A stretch of 64,000 nucleotides of DNA from Paramecium octaurelia (taxonomy: Eukaryota > Ciliophora > Oligohymenophorea > Peniculida > Parameciidae). The notes below the pieces were generated by a model. That model saw only the letters and a list, made by a program, of their open reading frames with translations, did no database searches and was not told where the DNA came from. A program made the translations under genes and the position numbers. Shown here piece by piece: positions 25,156 through 37,157 of the stretch (position 1 is its first letter; each line of letters starts with the position of its first letter). The stretch is taken from assembly GCA_905182995.1 (NCBI GenBank), contig CAJJDP010000089.1, positions 62,001 to 126,000 on the forward strand. The letters are read 5' to 3'.

Positions 25156-25461
25156 TTTTTTAAACTTCCTCATTATATTTATAAATGTAAAATTCTATCA
25201 AGTTAATAAGATTTTCAAATTAAATTTGTGTATAATACTATCAAATCAAATAAATGTTAAATCGCTTTTCATATATTTTCCTTAACTTTATGTAAATCAT
25301 CTTAAACTCTATATAATCAATTTATGGCAAATATTTGAGGTAATTAATATCATAGTTTACTATAATAGTAGACACTAGCTAAGTAGCTAAGTGATTTTTC
25401 ATATTCTTTTCTTTCATACATCAATAGTGTATTTTAAGGTTAATTTAAGAAATAAATAATT
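25156..25461. other. 306-bp spacer
   Basis: AT-rich, no gene seen. A short direct repeat (agctaagt agctaagt) lies at about 25377-25393. Confidence 0.4.
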
Positions 25462-25871
25462 ATGTTCTTTGAAAACACAATCCTCTTACTGAACTCAAGA
25501 TTTTCATTCTCCTGTGAATTAAAGAATAATTTCAAAGAGAATTTTAGTCCTTTCAGGTTCAGTCTAGACTTATTGTACTAGGAAATTACAGATGGAGATT
25601 GTCAAATGATCTTAGGATATACGAAAAACAATCGAAATCTAAAATTATTTTATTTTGTTCCTTAAAATTGTAAAGAACTATTTTAAACAATTAAGAAATC
25701 TCATATACATTTTAAATATAATTATATGAAAATGTGATTCGAATGATTTCACAATTAGATTATAATTAAGTTTTAAGTTAATTAAAAAGCATTTCAATTG
25801 GATATTTTAATTATGCTGATATGAAGCAAATTTAAGATTCTGAGAAAGAAAGAGAAGATTTCACGAACTGA
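25462..25871 (+). CDS. Small uncharacterised protein, 127 aa
   Basis: ATG 25462 to TGA 25869-25871 with one 26-nt intron (25670-25695); 128 codons exactly. The protein starts with a short hydrophobic stretch (MFFENTILLLN), then alternating polar and hydrophobic residues suggestive of beta strands (RNLKLFYFVPQNQ), and ends in a charged helix (MKQIQDSEKEREDFTN). No signal peptide cleavage site or membrane helix is clear. It lies 113 bp before the cyclin gene on the same strand. Family not recognised. Confidence 0.55.
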
Positions 25872-25984
25872 ATGATTTTGAGGAATTTGAAAGAAGCATC
25901 AGTTATTAAATTTATATATCATATCATAATTTTATATTAAATAATATATATAATTTATACACATATATATATCTTTTGGGAAGA

Positions 25985-26509
25985 ATGAGTGTTGTTATGG
26001 AAAGAGGATTGGAAGAATTCCTGGAAGATAATGTTATTTATGCAATAGCCAAGGTTTTAGAAGAAATTGTCAAAGAGACAGACATAATAGAAAGTCCAAT
26101 TTAAACAGTCTTTCACACGAATAAAAAACCATAAATCTCAATATACAAATATATAGAGCGTATTAAGATGTACTCTTATTGCAGCAATGAGTGTTTCGTA
26201 TTGGCGCTGATCTATATAGACAGAGTGCAGGAGAGGAACCAGGATGTTGTTATAAATAGTTATTGTGTTCATAGGTTGAATTTAGATTAACTATATAGAT
26301 TTCTGTTGGCTTGCTTACTTATGAGTATAAAATACAACGACGACGACTACTACAAGAATGACTACTATTCTAGAGTGGGAGGGATTACACTTCAGGAGCT
26401 AAACACTCTGGAATAGGAACTATTAACACTGTTAGATTACTAACTATTCGTTAGTTAAAATCAATACTACTATTACAAGGAAAAATTGATGAAATATGCA
26501 TAACTATGA
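25985..26509 (+). CDS. PHO80/cyclin-P (CYCU)-like cyclin, 174 aa
   Basis: Intronless, 175 codons with TGA 26507-26509. It contains the compact PHO80-type cyclin box: KPQISIYKYIERIKMYSYCS, CFVLALIYIDRV, then VHRLNLDQLYRFLLACLLMS, IKYNDDDYYKNDYYSRVGGI and LQELNTLEQELLTLLDYQLF. The pattern YYxNxYYxxVGGI..xELNxLE is diagnostic for this group, which partners CDKs of the PHO85/CDK5 type and links to nutrient or phosphate signalling in yeast. Length is short, as in other single-box P/U cyclins. The partner in ciliates is unknown. Confidence 0.93.
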
Positions 26510-26527
26510 TTATATAAATATAATATA

Positions 26528-27058
26528 ATGGAAATGGCTTAGAGATTGGACATAAATTCTTTGGTGCATTTGAATAATTTCATATTTCTAGTCTTCTCAA
26601 TTTGTGCAGATAAAATAGTGACAGAGGATTTTCAATGCAACGATTCTGAAGGGATTGGATTTCTTCATTTTATCCTCTATGGAAATTTGATAGTGTAATT
26701 GCTAAATAAATATTTTAGATACGGAATTATATTCATAATACAGTTCTTGAGTGCATGCAATTTATTGGATACATGCACCAGAAAATTTGGAGCTGTTTGC
26801 ATAACAATTAATACATTTGTCTTTTTCGGAGGAGTGATTATTTTCGACATTATATCAATGCTCTACGGAATCAAGCAACATTTCTTTTCAACAAGATCTA
26901 AATGCAGAGAAATCGAACTCTTTACGATGTGCTGTGCCTACATTTTCGTAGTCTGGATGAGTGTCATGATAATTGGAGCAATAAACCACATCATAGACTA
27001 CTTTAAACCAAGAAATGATCTGACATAACCATTAAATAAGAACCCTTCGGTTTTGTGA
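26528..27058 (+). CDS. Multi-pass membrane protein, 176 aa
   Basis: Intronless frame from ATG 26528 to TGA 27056-27058, starting 18 bp after the cyclin gene. Four hydrophobic segments are visible: VHLNNFIFLVFSICA, YGIIFIIQFLSACNLL, ITINTFVFFGGVIIFDIISM and MCCAYIFVVWMSVMIIGAIN. Short Cys-bearing loops (CNDSEG, TCTRKFGAVC) and a polar tail lie between and after them. This is a four-helix membrane protein typical of many unannotated ciliate genes. I do not recognise a family. Confidence 0.75.
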
Positions 27059-27085
27059 AAAATAATTTATATTAATAAGTCTGTT

Positions 27086-28766
27086 TCACCAACACTCAAC
27101 TAAATATTGTTTCCTCTTCTTTAATTCCTACACCATTTACTCTCCCACACACTCTTTGAAAACCGATTCAACTTATGTTGGCATCTTCTTTGATGTTCCA
27201 GTTACAATAATCCTAAATTCATCATCAACATACAAAATTACATAACATTCTGAGCATTTTCCTTGACAATTTTATTAATTAAATCTCTATTTTCCAAAAT
27301 TCTATGTTGAACATAAATCTTCTTTTATTGATCCCTACTGAATGCCGTAAACAAAGTGATTGCAGATTCTTATAAGAATTCTTTATAATAGAATTCCTTA
27401 TCCTCATAACATGATCCAAAAAATAAAATTGTTTTCTCTTTATTTTTTGCTCCTTGCTTCACTCTTTATTCAATAAACCCTATGAATGGAGCCACTCCAG
27501 TACCTGGTCCAACCATAATTACTGGAATTTCTAATTGTTTTGGAAATGCGATTGTTCCTTTTATTATCTTCCCCTCAATCTATTGGCCAGGTACTAAATT
27601 ATCAAGATAATTCGAGCAAAATCCTTTGATTGGTCTGTTCTTACCTGTTGTGTACGATACTAATGCGACTGTTATACTTATTTACTCTCCATCATAAGCA
27701 GAACTAATTGAATACTGTCTCTCTCTTATTAACTTTAGAGAATCAATCAAAAATTCTAATGGAATAACACATGGTTAGAAATCATATAAGACTTCGTAAA
27801 CATTTCTCTTTTCTCTATAAACGTAACTATAATATTCTTCTAAACCTTCAGGGGTTTAAGCACACATTTCAGTCAATTTTTATTTGTGAATATCTCTTTC
27901 TGCATATTGGCTCATAAGTTTAATGAAATATCTATTGGGTGGAGATGTGATATCCAAACTAAAATTAATAAATCATTTTCATACAATTCAGAAAACAGTT
28001 GTTGAATAGATATAATCTTTGGAATTTTCTTTGATTTTTAGTTTTATTTCTGCTCTTCCAATTTAACCCATTTATTTCCATCTAATTTCTGTACTGCTAT
28101 AAATTATGATACTAGTTTATCCTAATTTCTTGGTTTCACACAAAGAATATCACCACATTCATATAATTTATTACATTTAAAATTATATTGATAGGTTTCT
28201 TTGCTATGCTCCTCAGCACTCAACCTTTTTTTGTGAGTAAACTCAAAGTCAAACTATTCAACAATATTTTATTATCCATTAGTATCAGTTTACTCAATTT
28301 TTATATATTATTAAATGTTGGCCTGAGTCTCGCATTTCTTTACAAGGTTTTCAAACCAAATGACAAACTCTGTATCAATCCCACAAGGGTGCTATTCATC
28401 CCCAAATGCACTTGGTACAAATTCCTTTGCTGATAATTACAAGAGTCGACTTCTTAATTTTCTAGCTGCGTAATTGAATTTAGGATAAGAGGAATCTCCA
28501 AGTCCGAAAACAGTGAATTCAAGTTTAATTAGAGACTCTTTTGGCAAATCTTTAATCAATAGAAACTGCCAAAATTTGAGCATATCATTAGTCATGTCTC
28601 CATCCCCTGTGGTTGATATTATGAAAATGACTCGCTTTTATTCAGGAAGTGTTAAGAAATCGAAGTCCTCAATCGAAGAAACAATTGCTTTCTCTAAATG
28701 TCTACCGACTTCTTCAGCATAAAATTCGGAATTTCCTGTCTGAGTAGCAAAAAGTATTTAAATCAT
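27086..28766 (-). CDS. NDOR1: NADPH-dependent diflavin oxidoreductase (NDOR1/Tah18 type), 541 aa
   Basis: Transfers electrons from NADPH through FAD and FMN. In other eukaryotes it reduces the Fe-S protein anamorsin/Dre2 in cytosolic Fe-S cluster assembly. An N-terminal flavodoxin domain has the FMN loops [21 protein letters not shown] and [14 protein letters not shown] linker leads to the FAD domain with [11 protein letters not shown] and the NADPH domain with [14 protein letters not shown]. The short N-terminus without a membrane anchor and the overall length (540-600 aa) separate it from cytochrome P450 reductase. A 26-nt intron lies near 27960 and a 29-nt intron near the 3' end; codons then sum exactly. 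TGA is at 27086-27088, 27 bp from the stop of the convergent plus-strand gene. Confidence 0.92.
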
Positions 28767-28801
28767 TTTTTAGGAAAGTTTATGTAAAAGTATAATAAAA
28801 T

Positions 28802-29508
28802 TCAATGTTTTGCAGTAGATGGTCTACTCTTTTACTTATCTAATTGTACAAACTAGGTAATTGATGCATAGTTGCCTGGCCCAGGAACTATAATAGTTGC
28901 ATAGACTAAGTAATACCTCCACTCTTTTTGGCTGCTCTAATGGCATCATCAATAAAGCACTTTCTTTTAGCACTACCAAATCTACACTTTGTTTTCTTTT
29001 GTAGAAGTTATGCATTGTACTCTCCAGGCCCTGGGAAAAAGGTTGATTCTGTTGAGAACCTCTCAGGACCCTTGTTGATAGAGATGCTTCTCTTCTTATG
29101 AATATTTGGATCGTATGCACCAGGACCAGGTATCTCTGTAGTATGATAATAGACACCGAATTTCTACCCAATAGAAAAGCCAATAGTTTTATGTGGACTA
29201 TGATAGTATGATCCTGGACCTGGAACATCGTTATTTTACAAATAGGAACTGTTTTTGACCATGCTTCTACTGAATCCAAAGGATGCACCTTTGTTACTTG
29301 AAAATGAACTCGTTGGATAATAGTAACTTTCAGTATAGGATTAGACTTTTGTGAAATCAAATTTGTTCCCGTATCCAAATCCTGATGCTCGAGTACTCCG
29401 AAAATAATTTGGTTCATAATAGTCAGTTGAACAGGGAGTGTGCAGTCTTGTAAATCTTTAAGCTTTGGGGAAAGAGTATTGTATTGATGCTTAGACATGT
29501 TGAGACAT
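28802..29508 (-). CDS. Sperm-tail PG-rich repeat (STPG/CIMAP-like) ciliary protein, 225 aa
   Basis: Contains the repeating P-G-P-G-x-Y core: DVPGPGSYY, EIPGPGAYDP, FFPGPGEYNA and GVPGPGNYAS, spaced ~35 residues apart with basic, Gly/Phe-rich linkers (GFGYGNKF, GASFGFSR, IGFSIGQKFG). This repeat family sits in the lumen or surface of axonemal microtubules. A 29-nt intron (28888-28916) restores the last repeat and gives 226 codons exactly. The same DNA has a 220-codon frame in a different register of the same strand (28836-29498) that a standard-code caller would prefer; it lacks the repeats and is not the gene. Confidence 0.88.
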
Positions 29509-29540
29509 TATTTTTAATATTAAAATAAAGTGAAACTCAA

Positions 29541-32500
29541 TCATTCCTACTAATTATTTAAATCTGAATTAATTTAGGACATCACTTGTCTCGGAGGTCT
29601 AACAAGTGTTGGCTAATTGAAAGCATTTTTGGATTTTATAATGGATTCTGTAACAAAATTCTCTTAGTCAGTTTTAATGACTTATCGAGTTAATGAAGAG
29701 TTCTAAGGATATAAGACTGAACTTACTCTTATTATAGTTGATTGGATGGTGGGATTGTTCATTTTCTGTTCATACTTCACTTTTAGAGAATCTATTTCCT
29801 TAATCTTTTCAGTCAATTCGTTACTCATCTTCTATATCATCTAATCTCTCTCATGCAGACTATTCTGCATATATTGAAGTTGTGATAATCTATAATTAAT
29901 GAATAAATATTACAAGCTTTAATTTTCAATGGTGAGAGTTTGCAATTACTCTTTTAAATATTAATTCTGCTATTCCAAATTGGATACCACTTATTACAAC
30001 TATTATTATGTTTTTCTGTTATTTTCAGCTTCCTTATTGGTGGATTCACTCTGCCTTCTTTGTTTATTCATCAAATTATAGATGTCCTCAACCTCCTTTG
30101 ACTTATCTTACAAAGATAATTCCAACAATTAAATCTATTTCTCTAAAGTTTGTGTATGAGATTTCAATTTCAAGTTGTTCTATTCTAATTCCATGACTTG
30201 TTACTCCAATACATCATATTCAGTTTTTAATTGTTCATAGTTTTCAGCTAATGAAGCATCTCTAAATTTGAACCTTAACTCTTCAATCTCGTGAAGTCTC
30301 TCATCTCCAATTGTGGTCAATCTCTTTATTTCTTAACTTAATAATAGTATCCTCTATTCATAATCTGAAATTTAGTTAGTTAATTAATATTTTTGGGTTT
30401 CCCAAGACATCTTCTCTGCTTGAAATTTGGTTTCCAAATCCCCCACTTCCAATCCATTCTTCTACATTATTGTTATTTCTTATTAATATTGTTCAATTTA
30501 TTAATATAGTTCTTCGATCTCTTACAATAATGATTTCTACTTAATTTCCTATTCATATCCTTTGCTTTGTTCTTCATATAGTTAATTTTTTGTTCTATCT
30601 AACTCATTAGTCATCATAATCACTTTGTTTTCTAAACTCTACTCTTTCAAGCTATTTTCCCTCTAATGATTGTTCCTTTCTTATTCCAACTAACAGATTG
30701 TGTTATGATACTATTGCATAGTTGATGTTAATTATTATATCTATTCATTTGACAATTCTTCTTATTCTTCAATTTATTTAATTTAATCAGTCTAATCTTG
30801 AATTACACTCCACAACCTATCAATTTCAGAAGCATAAATTACGATTTTCATTCTCTCCTTAATAAAGTCCTCCCTCATCTGTTATCTTTCATTAGATATC
30901 ATATGCAATTCTAACTAATAATCTTTTATTTCTTATAATAAATTGACTCTTTCCTTCTCACTTGTTGATAATTTTTATTTTTAAATCTCTAACTAATCCT
31001 CCACTGTGTATTATAATTCTTAGTTTTTCTATTACAACAATGAATGTTATAATTCTACCTCTTATTTCTATTACTACAATTATCTAACCTACATCTCAAG
31101 TACTTATTTATCATTATTGAACTTTACAGCCAAGTCTCTAATTTATTCATCAAATTCAGAACTTCTCAAATATTCTCCTTATTTCTATAACTCATTTAAT
31201 TCAATTTCATGTTCTTCTTCCATTTATTACATTTAATCTTGTAAGTCTTTGATTTCGTTATCTTTTTATTGAGATACGACAACCAATGCTTAGTAATCTC
31301 TATTGATTTTCTCCAATTCTTTCTACAGTTCCAATTTATCTTGATTTACTTAACTTAAACTATATTAATTTCGATTCAACTCATTTGCATAATAATCAAC
31401 TTATTATTTTAATTCTTAATCTTGTTAATCTTTAACTTCCTGGATTTCTTCTTCCAATTAAGTAATCCTCATATTCAGATTATCATTGTCACTATTCAGC
31501 AGCATTGATTCCTGTTAGTAATTGCTTATTTCTATTTCTAATTATAAGATAGTATTAGATTTTTATTCTATAATTTAAGAATGGTCCTTTAACTATTTTT
31601 AGAACTTTTCAATTTCACACTAGTAGTTCCTACTATATGTTTCATTGTCTCTCATTACGAGATTTAATCTCTCGAGCTCAGTTGTTAACATTGCACATTT
31701 ATCTTACAACTCCTAATTTCTTTCTGACCATTCCTATTACAAATATTCGAAGTTCTATTGTGTATTCTGATTTTTAGCAATCTCCAATTACAACTATTAT
31801 TTCAACTGATTTTATGATTATTATTATTCCTGCAACATTTTACACTGCATCTCATATTGCTCTAACCTTTGAATCTATTGTAGGAAAGAGTGACTCTGTT
31901 ATTCTTGTTCTTCAATCACACAATGCAATCTGTCAATCTCAGAACTCATGACTATAATTCTCATTCTATCCTTTTATTGTTGATCTTCAATGTATTCCAT
32001 TTAATTTATTTTTTCTTCATATCTAGATACAAATTGCATCATTTCTAACATTTGTGCTTTTAATTCATTGTTTTCATTTTATAGATTTTTTGTAATCATT
32101 TTATTTTGTTCTAAATCTTTGAAACGCATTCTCTCCATTTCCTAGGCCAACAAGACACATTTATTCTCTAATTCAACATTCCTATTTTCGAGATTTTTGA
32201 TTTTCATATCCTATTATATCCTTTCCTGATTGAACTACTAAGTCATCTCTCTAATTTAGGTATCCATCAAGGATCTCTTCCAATACTCGTTAGTTTGTGA
32301 ATATTGTGTTAATTCTTATTGATGACTACTTTCCATATTTTGAATTCTATCTTTCAATGATACAATTTCAGCATCCTTGCCTTACAATTACATTTTCATT
32401 ATATCATAATCCTGTGAGTATTCTCTGAGATTTTTGAGATATTCATCTCTTTCTTTACAACACTCCTAATATTTTTAATTTGATTTGTTGAGTTCTGTCA

Positions 32501-32891
32501 TATATTGCTCGACTTGGCTCTTAAGATCGACATTCCTTTGTTTGTAATTTTGAATCTACTCCAACAATTGCTTCACCTCTAGTTAATGATTTTGATTCAT
32601 CTCTTAGAATTAGGTAGTTAACATTTTGCTTTAAGCTTCTGCCTATTTCAGGAATTCGATTTCTCTATTCTTTTCTTCGATTATTTTTTAAAGGTTGTTC
32701 CCTTCCTAACTGTGTGAGTAATTGCTGCTGTTGTTTTAATGAATGATCTCAGATTTGTGCGAACTTGCTTCTGAGTCTGCATGGGGGTATTTCGCTTTGA
32801 TTGGCAAAGGAATGTTTTTATGAACCATATATTCATTTGGTGTCATACGACCTTGATTGTTTGTTTTAGGTTAAGAACTGAGTCTATTCAT
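29541..32891 (-). CDS. Long coiled-coil protein, 1,100 aa
   Basis: After ~60 residues (MNRLSSQPKTNNQGRMTPNE) nearly the whole protein is Gln/Glu/Leu-rich coiled coil, from about residue 80 to 1,020. A recurrent block of the type RMRIIVMSSEIDRLHCVIEE recurs as RMKIVIYASEIDRLWSVIQD about 350 residues later. The ~60-residue tail is Ser/Thr/Pro-containing and ends after RPPRQVMSQINSD. Two introns near the 3' end, the second being GTAAGTTC...CCTTAG, make 1,101 codons exactly. The EIDRL repeats resemble long cytoskeletal coiled coils known from ciliate basal-body or cortex structures, but I cannot name it. Confidence 0.8.
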
Positions 32892-32953
32892 TATTTAATA
32901 TTTGAATTTTAAAATAATATCAGTCAGTTCATATTAATTATATATTAAATATA

Positions 32954-33285
32954 ATGGAAAGTGCTTTTATATTCGGATGTCTCTTTGGAATGGGTATCAG
33001 AATGACCGTAAGTAGAGTAATCAGACAACCCTTACTATATAGTAAGAAACAATTCGAATATTAGAATGTCATCAATATCCTAAATATATGTTCTTGACTG
33101 GACTTGCCTTTTCAGGATTTGACTGGATTAGACGTCTCTCATTAGAAACATTATGCGAAAGAGAAGAGTTACAAGAATTCTTGGTACGAACTGCACGCAT
33201 TAATTAATTGGCAACGGGAGCAGAGTCTGTTGGAGATTATAAGAAGGAGTTTGTCTAAATTGCCGTAGATGAGCACATTTATTGA
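32954..33285 (+). CDS. Small protein, possibly mitochondrial membrane subunit, 102 aa
   Basis: One 23-nt intron (33042-33064) gives 103 codons with TGA 33283-33285. It starts with a hydrophobic helix containing a GxxxG-like pattern (MESAFIFGCLFGMGIRM). A basic stretch, a second apolar stretch (YMFLTGLAFSGFDWIRR) and a charged tail (CEREELQEFLVRTARINQ) follow. Size and two short membrane stretches fit accessory subunits of mitochondrial complexes, but I found no specific family signature. Its stop lies 9 bp from the stop of CDC27 on the other strand. Confidence 0.6.
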
Positions 33286-33294
33286 TAAATCATG

Positions 33295-35450
33295 TCATAA
33301 ATCAAAATCATCGTTGAATTCGCTATTCGGATTATTCAAACTCTCCATTAACCCTTTGATCTTTGCGGAATCCTTTTAATCAAGTGACATTGCCGTGCTG
33401 AAACAACTACGAAATTAATAATCCTCCATACTTCTATGCTTCTTAAATCTTCCCCAGTTTCTTATAGATTCGCCCCATCAAGATGTAGATTGCTGCTTCT
33501 TTCGGAATCAATTCTCTCAATCTCTACAATTCAATTAAGGCATCATCATATTAATCTAATTTTATTAATGAATTAGCCTATTAAATAATAATGCATCAAT
33601 ACTTTCTAATACTTATTCAATCCATTTTGAGGATCTAGTTTTTCACTTTGTTCGAAGTATTTCAAAGCCTCAGCATGTTCTCCCTTGGCAGCATAACTCA
33701 TCGCCAAAAATGTTGGTAGAACTGGGTTGTTTGAGTTTATCTTTAATGCCTAAGTGAAACATCTGATGGCATCATCGTATTTGTCAGTCTTATAGTACAT
33801 ATTTCCCTGTCCCCACCAAGCATTATATTGTCTCTGGTCTAATGAAGTGGCCATGTCATACGATTTCTTAGCCTACTGGAAGTTTTCATTTTGTGAGAAC
33901 TCGTGACCTGATAGGGTATAAGCATAGGAATAATCTTTTCTTAACTAAATAGCTCTTCCGAAAAATTTAATGGAGTTGTCTATTTCCTTACTCAAACTAA
34001 AGCAATTTCCAATAGCTATCCAGGTCTCGGGTGCTAGCATACTGATTTACGAACATGAATAAGCTAAGTATGTCAATTCTGATTGTTTTTTCAGATGCCA
34101 TAGGCAAGATGAATAATAGTCCATGCCTTCTAAGCGATTGGGCTCTATTTATCTCATTTCCTTCCAAACTCTCTCTGCATCAGCATATTTGACTTGATCC
34201 ATAAAACTCCTGGCTACTTTTTCAAGCACCCAACCTGATCGATAGTGTTGTGGAGGCAACTTCTAGAAATTAGCAATTGCTTCCACTGAATAATTTGTCC
34301 ATAAGTAATATGGGTGGGCAAACAATTTCAAAAGTTAAGGCAAACTAATAATGGTGGAATAAAATAATCGTACTTGATCAGACTTGGAGATTATTAAATG
34401 GCAGCTGTGTTTACTTTTTGAATGTCACTTTTTTTTGGATTGAAATTCTTATTCTAATTTTGTGAGAATTAAAAGGATTGGCTGAGTAAAGATTAATAAT
34501 TCTAATATCCTACTCCTGGAGTTGGTACCATTTTGGCACTTATTTTCTTTTATTGATGCTCTAATTTAGGTTCAATAATTTAAATTTACATAAGAATTTC
34601 ATTTAACTATTCGAAGTGTCATCCATATGTACAATTGATTATTGAACGCCTGTTGTCGAAAATGGTTTGATTGTTTAGGATTGTCTTTTGCTTGATATTT
34701 ACTATTAAAAAATAGGGGCATCAATTTTACAGTGTCATTTATTTAGACTTCTTCTTTGATGTCTTCCTCTTTTTGACCTGATTTCAGATTTGGTGACTTA
34801 TTTTTCAACAAATTTTATATTATCTTATAGATGTTGCAACTCTATTATCTATTTGTTTCATATTGTCGTTATCTCTGATCATTGAAAACCTTGTTGATAG
34901 TCACAGATTCACCAATTTTGGACAGCCTTTCAAAGGCCATCCATAATGTGGGGTTCTAATCCAAAGCCCTGCAATATTGGTGTTTAGCCTCTTCAATACG
35001 ATGAAGTTATTCTTAAATCTAGCCCAACAAAAAGTAACCAAATCCACCATTTGGCACGTTTGGAGTTTAACTAGAAAATTAATTGCTAAATTGAGTTCCC
35101 ACTAAAGCTACTTCAGCTTCCTTGTATTTTTTATTTTGAAATAGCGACATCGCATATTAATAACTAAAAGCATTAACTAGTTTTCTACCGATTATATTCA
35201 GATTTGCAGTCTTTAAGAATATGACAGGCTTTAAATGGCTAATTCTCTTATAAGTAACATTCAGCCAATAGTGACCTAAACTCTTCAGTGTCTCTCTCAT
35301 AAACCAATCTTTCAGCTATTGAATAGAATGCAATTTATTACCTAAAAAGGTTGCATTTTGATCCATGTGATTTTGTAGAGAATCTAAAATGGCTTCAACA
35401 AGTTGTTATTCCAATTAACTTTTAAGTTATTATCCCTCCTCTTCAATCAT
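33295..35450 (-). CDS. CDC27: Anaphase-promoting complex subunit CDC27/APC3
   Basis: TPR scaffold subunit of the APC/C that binds the IR tail of co-activators. N-terminal TPRs (QNHMDQNATFLAERLVYERD, then QYAMSLFQNKKYKEAEVAL and AKHQYCRALDQNPTLWMAFE) are separated by a disordered central region from the C-terminal TPR array. That array begins FQKLPPQHYRSGWVLEKVAR and includes EGMDYYSSCLWHLKKQ, APETWIAIGNCFSL, FGRAIQLRKDYSYAYTLSGHEF and YNAWWGQGNMYYKTDKYDDA, all highly typical of CDC27. The protein ends with an acidic tail (NSEFNDDFDL). Introns include one near 35360 that restores FLAERLVYE, one before SLPQLLKLFAH, one restoring ANSLIKLDQYDDA and one near 33400; others may exist, so the exact length is not fixed. 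Confidence 0.93.
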
Positions 35451-35496
35451 AAATTTCAAAATTTGAAATATTATATATATATATATTGTTTATCTC

Positions 35497-36659
35497 TCAA
35501 TCCAATATCTTGGCCTTACATCCTTTTAAGTGTACACAAAATAAAAACACTTCATTTTAAGACCTTTCCACCTTCATTTAGTATTTGTTCTTGCCTTGTT
35601 CAAAAAGAAGATCACCATCAGTCGGATCGAATTTAATTAAGATCACATCCTTAGGTTCTGGAGTGAAACACAATCCTTATTTCCAATTAATATTTTTATC
35701 AGAATTGTGACACGTCCCTTTCATATAGAGATTAATATGTATTACATCCATCCGATCGAATCAAGTAAAAACCATGACCTACAGTAGCCAAATCTTATTA
35801 CTCAAGTCCTTTTTGTTATCTCACTTTTTAGAGTGTAATTCCAACAGCAAAACTGTATGATTATTTCTTTAATTAGGATTGTCCCAATTAACTGGCTTAT
35901 AAACTCTTTTAATCAGGTTCACTTGCTCTAATCTCCAATCTTGTTTCCCATCTCTTCTAAGAAGTCAACTATTATTAGATGCATGCAAATGACCATCCCA
36001 TAAATGATGCTATCATATTGAACATATTCCCTTACTTGTTGCCTCGATTTCCCTTTTCGCATCATCTTTAATAGCATAAATGTTGGCCTTGAATTGATCA
36101 CTCCATGTGTATTTAACATTACCCAACGTAGTTATCTATAAATCATATTGTTGAGCTTTCAACATTCCAACAACTTCAGTTTTCAACTTATTCATACGAT
36201 CGTCTATCTGTTCCAAAATGAAACCGTATTTGGGAATCTTCTCCACTTGAAATTCCACTACAGTCTTTAACAAATCAGCTGTTATGTCTTTCAGATTTTC
36301 GGTTTTCCTTACTGTCCACACATATTCGGAGACTTATTGTAAACTTGGCATCTTCCTATGATTCGACATAATGGTTAGTTTATATACTTGATTTCATTAA
36401 TTTCAAACAAATCCAACTTCTCTTTTACTTCTTTAATTATCTTAGAGATTGCATCCTTGATAACCTTTTCGTTGCTTGTGATTTTCTGAATTTTCTACAA
36501 ATCTGCATCTCCATATTTTTCCATGACATATTATTTGAACTCCTTGAATTATACAACTTTATGAGACTTGTCGTTGTGTTTGGGTACGTCTGCCATAGTT
36601 AGCAATAACCGTGATTGGGAAGTGCATTTCTCGTTTATACAGAACAAAATTTGATCCAT
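35497..36659 (-). CDS. SPRY-like ciliate protein with coiled coil, 358 aa
   Basis: N-terminal Cys pair and basic segment (MDQILFCINEKCTSQSR ... HNDKSHKVVQFKEFKQYV) recall a degenerate B-box. The middle is helical (FQVEKIPKYGFILEQIDDR). The C-terminal ~130 residues hold a concanavalin/SPRY-like domain. They show SYSFAVGITLQ, GHGFYLIRSDGW, INWKQGLCFTPEPKD, VILIKFDPTDGDLLFEQGKN and YQMKVERSQNEVFLFCVHL, the usual order of SPRY strands with a buried Gly-Trp and the Asp-Gly turn. Three introns (32, 26 and 28 nt) give 359 codons exactly. This TRIM-like layout is common in Paramecium as a lineage-specific family; the ligand is unknown. Confidence 0.7.
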
Positions 36660-37157
36660 TTTAAATTAATGCTTTTCCCATAATAATAAATTAACCATAT
36701 AAAACATCATATAGTTAACTCATTTGCTTTAATCTAATGGAGAGTGACATTCGAAGCATCAGATTACTTCATGAATCTGTTTGTCAAGGTCACTCACACA
36801 CTAAGAGAAAACGGGTGGCAGCTTAGCTTCTATAGTTTATGCTTGTCAATTAGATTTTCAAACAATAAATCTATTTTTAGAACTTTATGCATGGCCATTT
36901 CATTCAAATATTAATTTTTATTATTTGCGAAATGTTATGCCATCGATTAATTATATCTAAGCTTAATAGTCATTTTTTATGAAATTAATCATTTATAATT
37001 ATTATAATTACGCTTTAAATTAATATCGGAATCATTGATATTATAATTAAATTTTACATTTGGATTTGCAAAAAAAATAGTAATAATGATGATAAAGTTC
37101 AATTATATCCCAAATGATTTGCAAAATTATTATATAATAATTATTTAATTTTCTATA
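36660..37157. other. 498-bp spacer with a doubtful small frame
   Basis: Divergent promoter region between the SPRY-like gene and the PAS-like gene. A plus frame 36737-36982 (81 codons, starting MESDIRSIRLLHESVCQ, TGA 36980-36982) begins convincingly but becomes AT-biased; it may be a small gene with an intron near 36840 or chance. Confidence 0.35.

Noticed and set aside
28836..29498. 220-codon standard-code frame as a gene
   Set aside because: The PG-P-G-x-Y repeats and a matching intron lie in another frame of the same strand; this frame has no motif.
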